A stretch of 40,684 nt of DNA from a virus. Location: IMG/VR virus record IMGVR_UViG_3300044695_005206, positions 1-40,684 of that record; one strand, 5' to 3'. Numbering within the stretch: position 1 is the stretch's first letter; each line of letters begins with the position of its first letter. The notes below the pieces were generated by a model. That model saw only the letters and a list, made by a program, of their open reading frames with translations, did no database searches and was not told where the DNA came from. Made by a program: the position numbers and the translations under genes. This document shows positions 7,230 through 15,279 of the stretch, piece by piece.

Positions 7230-7896
7230 CGGACTCTGCTTCCCATCGGTCGAGCAGCGCCTTGACGGCGTCGGTCCACGACGCGCCCTTGCACGACCGC
7301 ATGACGGCTTGCAGGCGCGAGACGAACGCCTGGTACTCGTCGGCCTCGATGTGAAGCACGAGCTCGCGCGTCTCGGCCTCGCCCACGTCGAGCGCGTCCA
7401 TCGTCGCGTCGGCCTCGTCAAGCACAGACTGCGGGAGCGTCGAGTCCTTCGCGGCCGAGCGGAGCAGCGCGTCGACCTCACTCTCCGAAAAGCCCGTACC
7501 CTGTAGCGCGTCGGCGTCGCGGAGGTCGGCAAGGATGGCGTTGAGCAGCTCCTTGTCGTAGCCGCCCGTCTCGACGATGCGATTCGACGCGACGAGGTAC
7601 GCCTCGGCGGCGGTCTCGTCAGCGAACGCGACACCGGCCAGCACGGGGACCAGCCACTCGCCGCCCGCGCCCACCTCGACGTTGCTCGGCGGCTTCTTGC
7701 CCTCGGCCTTAAGCTGCTCGAGCGCCTCAGCCCGACCGTGGCCGGCGACGATGCGCCCGCTCGTGCCGTCGCGGACGATGAGCTCGACGTAGCCAAATCG
7801 CTGCAGCGACGCCTTGATGGAGGCAAGGTCGTGCTTCTTCGGGTTGCGCGGCCAGCGTTGAATCTCGCTCAGCTTGTACGTCTCAATGCGCTGCAC
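7222..7896 (-). CDS. ParB/Srx-fold protein (224 aa)
   Basis: The N-terminal 60 residues match the ParB-like nuclease fold: YKLSEIQRWPRNPKKH and the RIVAGHGRAEAL nucleotide-binding motif. Phage proteins of this type may be nucleases, CTP or ATP hydrolases, or partners of methyltransferases. The C-terminal half is helical and acidic. The GTG at 7896 has GGAGG 6 bases upstream, inside the end of the ParB-methyltransferase gene, so the two are likely co-translated. A longer TTG start at 7911 seems less likely. Confidence 0.7.
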   Translation of the reverse strand: MQRIETYKLSEIQRWPRNPKKHDLASIKASLQRFGYVELIVRDGTSGRIVAGHGRAEALEQLKAEGKKPPSNVEVGAGGEWLVPVLAGVAFADETAAEAYLVASNRIVETGGYDKELLNAILADLRDADALQGTGFSESEVDALLRSAAKDSTLPQSVLDEADATMDALDVGEAETRELVLHIEADEYQAFVSRLQAVMRSCKGASWTDAVKALLDRWEAESDG

Positions 7897-9448
7897 GGCG
7901 CACCTCCGCAATCTCGGCGAACGTGCGGCCGTCGCCGTCGAGCGTCGCCGCCTGTCCCGTGAAGTCCTGCCAGCGGCGCACGATGACGTCGACGTGGTTC
8001 GGCGTGAGTTCCATCGTGTAGCAGACGCGGCCGGTTTTTTCGGCGCCCATCAGAGTCGACCCGCTGCCACCGAAGGGGTCAACGCACAGGCCGCCAGCCG
8101 GAAGGCTCGACCGCATGACGCGCTCCATCATCGGGACGGGCTTCGGTGTTGCGTGGCCGTGGCGCTCGGTGCCACTCACTCGGTCGTAATCCCAGACGTC
8201 TGTCATGTTCTCGTGCGTGTTGTCGAAGAAGGCTCGCGTCGCGTAGAAGTCGCGCTTGAGCGCGTCGTGCTCGCGCTTGAGCGCGTCGTGCTCCCGCTTG
8301 AAGGCGTCGTGCTCCCGCGCGGCGGCTTGCAGCTTTTCGTAGTTGGCTTGCGTGATGAACGCCCACTGCGAGCGCGTCACCCAACGCGCTGCCATCTGCG
8401 TTCCCGTGATGCGATTGAGGTCGGCGGTCGTCCAGTCGCAGCGCCGCATCTCGCCTTCAAGGTAGGAGCGAATCGGCTCCCATCCGTCCCAGTAGTTGTC
8501 CGCGTTGATGTTGAACCCTTGCGCGCCAAGCATGAGAAAGATGCAGCGTTCGCCCGAAGGCGCGAAGCTCCGCAGGTCGTCGGACGCCTGTCCGCTTGCG
8601 TTTGGCTTTCGCCAGACGATCTCGTTCCGCATCGTCAAGCGTTCGCTGTCCTGTAGCCCTCCGACGTACCAGAGGAGCCACAGGTCGGGCGCGTTGCCCC
8701 AGATGTACGCAGAGGCGTTGTCCTCGACGCTCGGCCGATACGCTCGCCACCATGCCATCTGGAAGGCGTCAAGCTTAGGCCCGTAGAGATTGTCATTCGC
8801 GACGCCGTCGGCTTCCTTGCCCATACCGTAGGGCGGGTCCGCATGAACGAGCGCGGCCTTCTTGCCGTCCATGAGCCGCTCGACCTGCGCGCGGTCGGTG
8901 CTGTCGCCGCACATCACCCGGTGCTTGCCGAGCAGCCAGACGTCGCCGAGCTTCGAGGTGGGCGCGACGGGCGCCTCGGGGACCGCGTCAGGGTCGCCCT
9001 CGGACTTGCCGAAGTCGACGCCGAGCGTCTCCATGAGCCGGTCGACCTCCTCGGCATCGAACCCGAGGTCCGTGGCCTCGATGCCGACGCCCGAGAGGTC
9101 GGCGAGTTCCTGCGCGAGCAGGGCTTCGGACCACGTCGACATGAGAGCCGACTGGTTGTCCAAAATGAGGTACGCCCGCTTCTGCTCGTTGGTGAGGTGC
9201 CGGAGTTCGATGCACGGCACCTCGACGAGCCCGAGCTTCTCGGCGGCCATGATCCGCCCGTGGCCTGCGATGACGCCCCGGTCGCCGTCGATGAGGATGG
9301 GGTTCGTGAAGCCGTATTCGGTGATCGACTTGCACAGGACGTCGATCTGCCGCTCATCGTGCGTGCGGCTGTTGCGCGCGTAGCCGATGAGCGACGCGGT
9401 GGCCCGCATCACGATCTGCGACGGCATCACTACCTTCGGGGCGGTCAT
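7883..9448 (-). CDS. ParB-domain / DNA N6-adenine methyltransferase fusion (521 aa)
   Basis: The N-terminal 130 residues are a ParB-like domain (VIAGHGR near 59-65; LILDNQ near 94-99). The rest is a beta-class amino-methyltransferase: catalytic DPPYG at 204-208 and the AdoMet-binding DPFGGSGST near the C-terminus. This order, common in phages and mobile elements, yields an adenine methyltransferase that may protect DNA from restriction. Residues 378-400 are three heptads of the type EHDALKR, encoded by a 21-bp tandem repeat (8249-8317) in the likely target-recognition region. Confidence 0.85.
   Translation of the reverse strand: MTAPKVVMPSQIVMRATASLIGYARNSRTHDERQIDVLCKSITEYGFTNPILIDGDRGVIAGHGRIMAAEKLGLVEVPCIELRHLTNEQKRAYLILDNQSALMSTWSEALLAQELADLSGVGIEATDLGFDAEEVDRLMETLGVDFGKSEGDPDAVPEAPVAPTSKLGDVWLLGKHRVMCGDSTDRAQVERLMDGKKAALVHADPPYGMGKEADGVANDNLYGPKLDAFQMAWWRAYRPSVEDNASAYIWGNAPDLWLLWYVGGLQDSERLTMRNEIVWRKPNASGQASDDLRSFAPSGERCIFLMLGAQGFNINADNYWDGWEPIRSYLEGEMRRCDWTTADLNRITGTQMAARWVTRSQWAFITQANYEKLQAAAREHDAFKREHDALKREHDALKRDFYATRAFFDNTHENMTDVWDYDRVSGTERHGHATPKPVPMMERVMRSSLPAGGLCVDPFGGSGSTLMGAEKTGRVCYTMELTPNHVDVIVRRWQDFTGQAATLDGDGRTFAEIAEVRRAAH
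8251..8313. repeat. 21-bp tandem repeat, three copies, inside the methyltransferase gene
   Basis: Two identical 21-bp units are followed by a third with a few mismatches. Each unit encodes one heptad, so copy-number change keeps the frame. Confidence 0.85.
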
Positions 9449-9702
9449 CGGGCCTCCGTTCGGTTCGCTCGCTCGCGAAGGGCGGCGCGGTCAGCGAGGG
9501 CGGCGTCGAGTTGCTCGCGAAGCAGGCGCACCTCGTCGATCAGCCAGGCAATCTCGCGCACCGGGACGACGATGCGGGCGGGGTGCTGCTGCCGGTCGCA
9601 GCCGTAGGCGTGCTGTCCGAGTTCGGCGAGGGCGTAGCAGCAGCGGTCGGCCGGCGCGGCCTTCGCGCGGGCGTGCAGCGCGTCCATCTCGGCGTCGGTC
9701 AC
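9445..9702 (-). CDS. Small protein with C-terminal coiled coil (85 aa)
   Basis: The first part contains Cys and His residues (DRCCYAL, HAYGCDRQQH). The C-terminal 30 residues form a regular leucine-zipper-like helix (VRLLREQLDAALADRAALRE), which suggests dimerisation. Starts at a GTGA overlap, ends at an ATGA overlap with the ParB-methyltransferase gene, and supplies that gene with its GGAGG site. Confidence 0.6.
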   Translation of the reverse strand: MTDAEMDALHARAKAAPADRCCYALAELGQHAYGCDRQQHPARIVVPVREIAWLIDEVRLLREQLDAALADRAALRERANRTEAR

Positions 9703-9917
9703 TGAAGCTCCGTGTTCGAGACCATGTCGAGGACGCGAGCGAGCACGCGCAGCACTTCTTCGCGGGTCTCCTCGTCCTTGCCGGTGAAGGTCGGCGTGTG
9801 CGCGTAGACGAGTTGCTGCTGGAGCAGGATCTCGACGACGCGGGCGCGCAGGCTTTCGCGGGCGGCGCGTTCAAGGATCTCGGAGACGTCTTGCTCGTCG
9901 AGCGGTACGGTTGTCAT
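9699..9917 (-). CDS. Small helical hypothetical protein (72 aa)
   Basis: An amphipathic, charged helical protein (ESLRARVVEILLQQQLVYAH). Family not recognised. It is the first gene after the noncoding interval, and the preceding ribosome-binding site is weak. Confidence 0.55.
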   Translation of the reverse strand: MTTVPLDEQDVSEILERAARESLRARVVEILLQQQLVYAHTPTFTGKDEETREEVLRVLARVLDMVSNTELQ

Positions 9918-9966
9918 GCCGTCGTCTTTATCACGAGAGAGGGGACACGCCGCCGCACGAAAGACA

Positions 9967-9994
9967 ACGGCCCCGAGCGTGAGCCCGAGGCCGT
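9967..9994 (-). terminator. Hairpin terminator in the interval after SSB
   Basis: A 12-bp stem with two wobble pairs has the loop GTGA on the plus strand and is followed on the minus strand by TGTCTTTC. It resembles the 3318-3349 hairpin in build. Confidence 0.5.
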
Positions 9995-10307
9995 CGTGGT
10001 GCTGCTGGTAGTGCCGGCTCGCCCCGTCGGCCCTGCGGAGAATCCCGCCGGGCCTTGCCGCCGCTGCCGGCCAGCCTCGTCGTCGCGTAGCGGTGCGACT
10101 CGGCTCCCTGTGGTCGCGGAAGGAAAGAGTGGTCTCCCGCGCTGCGTCCACCTCGGACGCGGTCCTGTGCTTCACCGGCTCGCCCCTCCTGCGCTGCCGG
10201 TCAGCGGTTAGCCGACGGTCGGACTCCGTCGCCGCTCTCTCTCGCGGTTCGCGCCCTCGGTCGATGCCCACCGAGCGACGGTTGGGACCACGCGGCCCGT
10301 GCTTGGC
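9995..10307. other. Intergenic interval without a convincing gene
   Basis: No frame here looks like protein. It contains several small hairpins (10029-10054, 10082-10099, 10144-10160, 10213-10231) between the SSB stop and the 9967-9994 terminator. It could be a structured 3' region or a small RNA, although hairpins this short are expected by chance at this GC content. Confidence 0.4.
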
Positions 10308-10733
10308 TCAGAATGGCATATCGTCCGAGTCCGTGGGGAACGGCGCGGGCGGAGATCCAAAGCCGTCGTCGACGGGCGCGCCGCGCTCGCCTTGCGGGCG
10401 GTCCTTCGGCGACGAGAGGAAGACGACCTCGCGGGCGACGATCTCGGTCGACTGTCGCTTCTGACCGTCTTTTTCAAAGTCCCGCACCTGCATCTTGCCC
10501 TCGACGTAGACCAACTTTCCGGGCGAGAGGTACTGTCCGCAGAGTTCAGCGAGGCGTCCCCATACGCTGATTTTCACCCAGGTCGTCGTCTCCTTGTCGG
10601 AGCCGTCCTTGCCCTTGTACTTCTCGTTGCACGCGATGCTGAAGTTAGCGACGGCCTGCCCGCCGCCCGTGTAGCGGACCTCGGGCTGCTTGCCGACCCG
10701 ACCGACGAAGATGCACTTGTTGACGCTGCTCAT
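10308..10733 (-). CDS. ssb: Single-stranded DNA-binding protein
   Basis: This is a full-length OB-fold SSB of 141 residues. It starts with MSSVNKCIFVGRVGKQPEVR and contains the SSB core (ANFSIACN, TTWVKISVWGRLAELC, GKLVYVEGKMQVRDF). It ends in a flexible Pro/Gly/Asp-rich tail and the acidic tip DDMPF, which recruits partners to ssDNA in bacterial SSBs. It lies downstream of the RecT and nuclease genes, in line with a shared recombination and replication module. Confidence 0.95.
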   Translation of the reverse strand: MSSVNKCIFVGRVGKQPEVRYTGGGQAVANFSIACNEKYKGKDGSDKETTTWVKISVWGRLAELCGQYLSPGKLVYVEGKMQVRDFEKDGQKRQSTEIVAREVVFLSSPKDRPQGERGAPVDDGFGSPPAPFPTDSDDMPF

Positions 10734-10737
10734 GAGA

Positions 10738-11187
10738 CTAGCTTTCGCGCGTGGCGAGGCGCAGCTCGCTCGCGAGGGAGATCACCGTCTGCGCACGGGT
10801 CTGTACGTTCGGATCGTTGCCGTGCTCGCCGAGCAGCCAGGCTCGAGCGAGTCGGAGAAGCTGCGTGTGCTGCGCGAGGAGCTCGTCGCGCCCGTCGAGG
10901 GCGGCGCGGACGTCCATCGCCTTCCTCTCGGCCTGCACCTTCGCGAGCATCTCCTTTGCCATCGCGGCGCGAGCCTCGGCCTCGGTCGCCATCGCGTCGG
11001 CGAGACGCTGCGCGGCAAACGCCTTCGCCTGGGCGGCGACATCGGGGTGGTCGGCATAGAGCGCCATCTGCTGCTCGGCGATGCGGTCGACGACCGACGG
11101 CGGAGGCGCGTCGAGCGGGATCACCTTGGGCTTGCGAGTGCGCTTCTTCGCCGCCGTCTCCTTGGCGAGCTTGTCGAGAGCGCCCAT
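10738..11187 (-). CDS. Helical hypothetical protein (149 aa)
   Basis: The N-terminus is basic (KETAAKKRTRKPK), followed by a long Ala/Glu/Arg-rich helical region (AMATEAEARAAMAKEMLAKV) with coiled-coil character. Between the nuclease/RecT block and SSB, a recombination accessory role is plausible but not shown. Confidence 0.6.
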   Translation of the reverse strand: MGALDKLAKETAAKKRTRKPKVIPLDAPPPSVVDRIAEQQMALYADHPDVAAQAKAFAAQRLADAMATEAEARAAMAKEMLAKVQAERKAMDVRAALDGRDELLAQHTQLLRLARAWLLGEHGNDPNVQTRAQTVISLASELRLATRES

Positions 11188-11224
11188 TACGACTCCTCGG
11201 TGGTTGTCGGTTTAGTGGTTGGCG

Positions 11225-11467
11225 TCATTCGGGTAACCGGGGAAGGCGCGTCGTCGAGGTCTTGGGCTTCCCGTCGCTGGACGGCAGCGTCGTGTCTCGG
11301 CTCGTCGTACCGAGGCGCAGCTCGCGCGCTACCTCGATGATGGTTCGGGCCAGTTCGCAGCGTGCGGCCATGACTTCGGGTGCCGGGTCGATGCCGACGA
11401 CGTTCAGCATTTCGAGCTCGGCCATGTGTATCAGCCGGTGGTATCTCTCCTTCTCTTTGTCGGTCAT
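11225..11467 (-). CDS. Small hypothetical protein (80 aa)
   Basis: The N-terminal 50 residues are helical (MTDKEKERYHRLIHMAELEM), and the tail is Ser/Thr/Pro-rich and probably disordered. It starts just after the nuclease stop. Family not recognised. Confidence 0.55.
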   Translation of the reverse strand: MTDKEKERYHRLIHMAELEMLNVVGIDPAPEVMAARCELARTIIEVARELRLGTTSRDTTLPSSDGKPKTSTTRLPRLPE

Positions 11468-11468
11468 C

Positions 11469-12698
11469 TCACTCCTCCTCGGCCCCGGCCACGACGGGCT
11501 CGGGACGCTGCTTGCGGGCGGTGTAGACCGCTCGCGTCTTCGTCTTCGTCAGGCCGGCCTCAGTGAGTTCGGCCAGTGTCCGCTCGTACGCGGCCTCGAG
11601 CGCCTTGCCCTTGAGCCCGCGTTCCTTGAGCGCCGCCTTGAGCTTCGTCGTCCCGAGCTTGTGCTCGATGGCACTGTCGAGGTCGAGGCGCATGAGGGTG
11701 CCCATCTGCGCCGAGTCGAGCGCCGAGAGGTCGGGCTCCGTCCAAGTGTCGAGGTGCCGGCCGTACCATTTCCCGTCGACCTCGATTCCCTGCCGCTCGT
11801 CGACGTAGGCGCGGACCGCCTTCTCGGCGAGGTCGACCGCCGCCTGCACAGCCTTGACGCGGTGCAAGATCCACATTGCCTGCTCGGGCGACTCGATAGC
11901 GCCGGTCAGCGGGTAGACGACGCCCTCAGTCAGCGGGACCGGCGCGAGCTCGTCGGTGGACTCGTTGGTCTTGCTGCACGTCGCACGAATCGGACAGTAG
12001 AGCCCCGTGCAGTGCTCGCCAGGCTGCAGCCTTGGCCCCTCGTCGGCCTCGCGCTGCCAGCGGGTGACGTTCGCCTCGATGCCGTCGAACTCGATGGCGT
12101 CGACCTCGCCCTCGCTCGTGCGGAGCTCGCCGTCCTCGTCGACGGTGTGCAGGTAGACGCGCACGCTGTCGAGGTCGTAGGCGCGGGCGAGGAGCATCGC
12201 CCCGAAGAGGAGCTGCCAGTTCGCCTTCGCTTGCGGGAGCTTCGTGCGGCCCGTCTTCCAGTCGTGAACCTCGCCGCTCTTGCTCTGCGTGTCGACGCGC
12301 ACGAGGTCGAGCGTCGCGCAGATCACGGTGTCGGGCAGGCCGTCGTACGCGGCGCGCCCCTCGCCTCGCGGCAGCAGGACGACGGTGCCGGTGGCCGTGT
12401 CGTAGCCGGCGCCCCACTCGGGCGTGGCGTCGGTCAGGCTCGCGACGCGGGACGTCGACCATCCGTCGAAGGCGCGCTCGAGGCGGGCGGACTCCTCGTC
12501 GCTGAGGCCGTGGCGGGCGGCGATACCCTCGAGGTCGACCTCTCCGCTCGCGTACCAGAGCTCGGCGCAGGCATGGAACGCGGTCCCGTAGACGGCGGGA
12601 CGACCCGGAGGCGACGGCGGCCAGACGACGTTGGGCGCGAAGGCGCCGCGACAGAGAGAGACGAGCGGCAACTTGGACCCTGAGATTCGACTCGGCAT
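11469..12698 (-). CDS. RecB/Cas4-like PD-(D/E)XK nuclease (409 aa)
   Basis: The protein has the phage Cas4/DUF2800-like layout: an H-and-E motif near the N-terminus (YGTAFHACAELWY), then the LDLV strand and HDWKTGR carrying the DxK catalytic residues. A later Cys cluster (HCTGLYCPIRATC) would hold an iron-sulfur cluster. Such nucleases resect DNA ends and are usually paired with annealing proteins, which fits the RecT gene directly upstream. The ATG at 12698 has AAGGA upstream. The C-terminal third (ALKERGLKGKALEAAYERTL) is helical. Confidence 0.78.
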   Translation of the reverse strand: MPSRISGSKLPLVSLCRGAFAPNVVWPPSPPGRPAVYGTAFHACAELWYASGEVDLEGIAARHGLSDEESARLERAFDGWSTSRVASLTDATPEWGAGYDTATGTVVLLPRGEGRAAYDGLPDTVICATLDLVRVDTQSKSGEVHDWKTGRTKLPQAKANWQLLFGAMLLARAYDLDSVRVYLHTVDEDGELRTSEGEVDAIEFDGIEANVTRWQREADEGPRLQPGEHCTGLYCPIRATCSKTNESTDELAPVPLTEGVVYPLTGAIESPEQAMWILHRVKAVQAAVDLAEKAVRAYVDERQGIEVDGKWYGRHLDTWTEPDLSALDSAQMGTLMRLDLDSAIEHKLGTTKLKAALKERGLKGKALEAAYERTLAELTEAGLTKTKTRAVYTARKQRPEPVVAGAEEE

Positions 12699-12714
12699 AG
12701 CTCATCCTTTCGTT

Positions 12715-12732
12715 GGCCGCCTGCCAGCGGCC
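12715..12732 (-). other. Hairpin between RecT and nuclease genes
   Basis: A 6-bp stem (GGCCGC/GCGGCC) with a 6-base loop, 17 bases before the nuclease start. It may attenuate transcription or affect translation; there is no T-run. Confidence 0.3.
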
Positions 12733-12762
12733 GCGGTTCGGCTCGACGAACTGGATGGGCGG

Positions 12763-13836
12763 TCAGATGGGGCGGAGGGTGGCAAACTGAGTCGGCGCGT
12801 CCTTGCCGGTCGCCTGCTTGCGCGCCCAGTAGTAGAGCCAGCCGAGCGCCTTGTAGCGGTCAGGCGCGAGCATGGCCTTGGCGTCAGTCACCGTCTTGAG
12901 GGCGGCAGCGAGCTCGTCCTCGGTGTTCGCGCTGCCGACGCTGGCGAACGCGCCGGCCTCGAAGCCCTCGAGCACCTCGCCGGTCAGCGGGTCGATAATC
13001 TCGCCCGTGTCGTTGCGATGCGGACCGGCGACCGGCGCGGCGTCCTCGGCCTGCTCCTGCTCGGCGGTCTCCTCGACGACCGGCTCCTCCTCGACGGCGG
13101 CAGGCGACTGGACGACCGGCGCAACGACCTGCGCGGCGGGAGCACGCTTGCGGACCTTCGTGGCGGCCGGCAACGCGGGCTGCGTCGCCGTCTCGGCCGC
13201 AGCGTGGACGACCTCGGCGACCGTCGAGCGCGGCGAGACGTCGACGATGTCCTCGGCCTCGTCGCGGGAGTAGAGACCGGCGACGACGTCGGGGAAAACG
13301 GCGCGGACGCACTTCGTCAATGCGCGGTGGCGGAGCATGTCGGCGGGATTCGCTTTGTAGGTGGCGCGGCCGGTAAGCCCCGCCTTGCCGGCGTCCTCCC
13401 AGCTGAACGAGAACCGGAACTCGACGCCGCCCTTCCGCTTGGCGACGTAGGTGCTACGCTCAGGCGTCATCTCGACGCAGCGCAGGTACTCGCAGACGGC
13501 CGACTTGAGCACCATCGCGGCCATGAGGTCGCTCGAGAGCGAGACCTTGCCCTCGACGACGTAGATGTTCCCGAGGCTCTGCATCGTGCTTAGGCCGAGC
13601 TCGCGGCCCTGCGCCATGATCAGGAACGCCTTCTGCGGCGTGTCGACGCCGCGCGGCGTCAGGCCCGACGAGACGAGGATCTGCGCCATTCGGAAGGCTT
13701 CGTCGAGATTCGTCGGCTCGTACGCGAGGGTGTTGACGCCTTGCACGGGCGCCTCGTAGCGGGCGGGGACGGCGCCCTGCGTTGCGGTCGTCGCAAGGGC
13801 GCGGGACTGGAACTGCTCTTTGGTTTCTGCGGCCAC
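12763..13836 (-). CDS. recT: RecT-family ssDNA-annealing recombinase (357 aa)
   Basis: Residues 45-230 match the RecT/Red-beta superfamily: AFRMAQILVSSGL, AFLIMAQGRELGLSTMQSL, GKVSLSSDLMAAMV, FSFSWEDAGKAGL, MLRHRALTKCVRAVFPDVV. The family anneals complementary ssDNA and works with an exonuclease partner, here most likely the neighbouring PD-(D/E)XK nuclease. A long Ala/Glu/Pro linker follows, then a conserved-looking C-terminal helical part (LGWLYYWARKQAT). The GTG start has GAGGAGG upstream. Confidence 0.85.
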   Translation of the reverse strand: MAAETKEQFQSRALATTATQGAVPARYEAPVQGVNTLAYEPTNLDEAFRMAQILVSSGLTPRGVDTPQKAFLIMAQGRELGLSTMQSLGNIYVVEGKVSLSSDLMAAMVLKSAVCEYLRCVEMTPERSTYVAKRKGGVEFRFSFSWEDAGKAGLTGRATYKANPADMLRHRALTKCVRAVFPDVVAGLYSRDEAEDIVDVSPRSTVAEVVHAAAETATQPALPAATKVRKRAPAAQVVAPVVQSPAAVEEEPVVEETAEQEQAEDAAPVAGPHRNDTGEIIDPLTGEVLEGFEAGAFASVGSANTEDELAAALKTVTDAKAMLAPDRYKALGWLYYWARKQATGKDAPTQFATLRPI

Positions 13837-13893
13837 GGTGGCCTCCTCTGCGGCGGGGTGCCGCGTGTTTGCCGCTCCTCGCGGCGGTGTGTG

Positions 13894-14181
13894 TCAGTGG
13901 GGGTCGGGGCGCTCAAGCCGGGAGGCGAGCACCTCGCGGACGATGTCGGCGTAGGTGCCGGCGGCGAACCGCTGCTCAATCTGCGTGACCGTCAGCGGGC
14001 GAAGGTGCTCATCGAGCACCTCGACGTCGACGACGCTCGCCGGCTCGCCCTCGTGACAGTGCTCGGGGCGGCGATTGGTGACCGGCTCAACGCCGGGGTC
14101 GACCTCGGCGCGAACGGTCAACTCGACGGTGGTCTCGTCGGCGGTCTCGGCCCAGTAGGCGAATCGGACGTTGGCTTGCAT
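13894..14181 (-). CDS. Hypothetical protein (95 aa)
   Basis: The N-terminal part looks beta-rich (NVRFAYWAETADETTVELTV) and the C-terminal part is helical. Family not recognised. The ATG at 14181 has GGAGAGG upstream; an ATG at 14193 is an alternative. A 7-bp hairpin (14195-14213) lies directly before the start. Confidence 0.55.
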   Translation of the reverse strand: MQANVRFAYWAETADETTVELTVRAEVDPGVEPVTNRRPEHCHEGEPASVVDVEVLDEHLRPLTVTQIEQRFAAGTYADIVREVLASRLERPDPH

Positions 14182-14194
14182 CGGCCTCTCCATG

Positions 14195-14213
14195 CCCTGC
14201 CGTCGCGGCAGGG
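14195..14213 (-). other. Hairpin upstream of the 13894-14181 gene
   Basis: A perfect 7-bp stem (CCCTGCC/GGCAGGG) with a 5-base loop, right before the start region. It could act on translation or as a weak terminator after the gene ending at 14223. Confidence 0.35.
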
Positions 14214-14222
14214 TGTCGGGGT

Positions 14223-14675
14223 CTAGCGGAGGTACTCGCAGTCGGCGCGGTTCAGCAGGACGAGGTCGTCCGAGCACTCGCCGACCAGGAGGCGGGTCTC
14301 GTCCCACGACCAGACGCCGACCGTGTTCTCGGGCGTCGCGCCGCCGTAGTTCGGGAGGTCGGTCCAGTCGGCGTCGCAGCCGCTCAGCGCGCCCGAGCGC
14401 ATCGAGGCGAGCAGGCTGTCGAGGGTGGGATGCTGGGCCTTGAGCGGCTGCGCGGCCAGCAGCGCGCGGAGGCCGGCGTCGAGAGCGGCGTAGACCTCGT
14501 CGGTGGCGTCGTCGTTGTCGCGGACGAGCTGCGCCGACGTGTCGGTGATTCCGTTGAGCCACTTGCCCGAGCCGGCGTCGATGCCGTCGACGTCGAGCGA
14601 GACGCGGAGAGTCTCGGTGTTGAGCGTCGCGGTGATGGTCGAGGTGCCGTAGGTCGTCGAGGTCGTCAGGGTCAT
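14223..14675 (-). CDS. Hypothetical protein, first gene after promoter A (150 aa)
   Basis: The N-terminus is beta-strand-like and Thr-rich (TTYGTSTITATLNTETLRVS), followed by a helical segment and a Trp/Asp-rich end. Family not recognised. Its leader carries the conserved GGAGACGAAG ribosome-binding site shared with promoters B and C. Confidence 0.6.
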   Translation of the reverse strand: MTLTTSTTYGTSTITATLNTETLRVSLDVDGIDAGSGKWLNGITDTSAQLVRDNDDATDEVYAALDAGLRALLAAQPLKAQHPTLDSLLASMRSGALSGCDADWTDLPNYGGATPENTVGVWSWDETRLLVGECSDDLVLLNRADCEYLR

Positions 14676-14716
14676 CTTCGTCTCCGTGCCGCCGCGTCAG
14701 CGCGTCGGTGATGGGA

Positions 14717-14745
14717 ACCTTGCCACGCCTAGATGCGCCGGTCAA
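14717..14745 (-). promoter_or_regulatory. Promoter A of the three-copy leftward promoter cassette
   Basis: Read leftward: TTGACC (14745-14740), a 17-base spacer, then CAAGGT (14722-14717). Most of the sequence from the -35 region to the ATG at 14675 aligns with promoter B. Confidence 0.6.
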
Positions 14746-14977
14746 CAGAAAAACACACGGTGTCTTTTCGGCGCTCCCGCAGGGCTTTCCGGTCGCGAGA
14801 GAGTTGCCGCTCGCCAGCGTCGGTCAGCGGCCAGAAATGGCCCCAGGCGGCGTGGATCTCGCTCGCGAGCATCCCGTCGCAGCGGGCGAGCACCGCGAGC
14901 CGGCGGGACTGCGTGTGCCGCCCGTAGCAGTCGTCGCACCACTGCGGCGAGCCTGGGCGCGCAGCGCGGCTACTCAC
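14729..14977 (-). CDS. Small protein with CxxC motif (82 aa)
   Basis: The N-terminal WCDDCYGR may bind zinc. A winged-helix-like segment follows (MLASEIHAAWGHFWPLTDAG), ending in a basic helix. Its GTG start uses a GTGA overlap, and its 3' end runs into promoter A. Confidence 0.55.
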   Translation of the reverse strand: MSSRAARPGSPQWCDDCYGRHTQSRRLAVLARCDGMLASEIHAAWGHFWPLTDAGERQLSRDRKALRERRKDTVCFSVDRRI

Positions 14978-15279
14978 GGCGCGGCCTCGGCGAGTTGCAC
15001 CGCGAGCACTCGTCGAGCGACCTCGGGGTGCATCCTCGTCCCCGGCTGCCTCGCGATGCGGTCGAGCGTCGACTCGGCGACCAGTGCCGCTCGAGCGATG
15101 CGACGACGACCGACGCCGGCCGCCTGCAGCGCCCGCATGTGCGCGACGACCGGCTCGACAGGAACAAGTGGCCGCGCCACGCGGCGAGCTCGTCGGTCGG
15201 CGGCGTTCGCCCCTCGGCACTCGTCGCAGCGGCACCCCATGACGTACCGCGAGCGCGTCCCACACTTCGTGCCGCTCAC
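14974..15279 (-). CDS. Phage protein with CxxC motif and helix-turn-helix (101 aa)
   Basis: It begins with the GTRSRYVMGCRCDECRGANA block seen in many small phage proteins of high-GC hosts. An HTH-like segment follows (GVGRRRIARAALVAESTLDR), so it is probably a DNA-binding regulator. The GTG at 15279 has GGAGG 5 bases upstream and overlaps the upstream stop. Confidence 0.65.
   Translation of the reverse strand: MSGTKCGTRSRYVMGCRCDECRGANAADRRARRVARPLVPVEPVVAHMRALQAAGVGRRRIARAALVAESTLDRIARQPGTRMHPEVARRVLAVQLAEAAP

Noticed and set aside
9918-10271. N-terminal extension of the 72-residue gene (190 codons)
   Set aside because: It would run through the terminator hairpin and its composition is unlike protein, though a GTG near 10170 has an AGGAGG upstream.
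10299-12683. Very long plus-strand open frame (794 codons)
   Set aside because: It lies opposite SSB and the nuclease, and its translation is Arg/Ala/Leu-rich without domains; it is a GC-rich antisense shadow.
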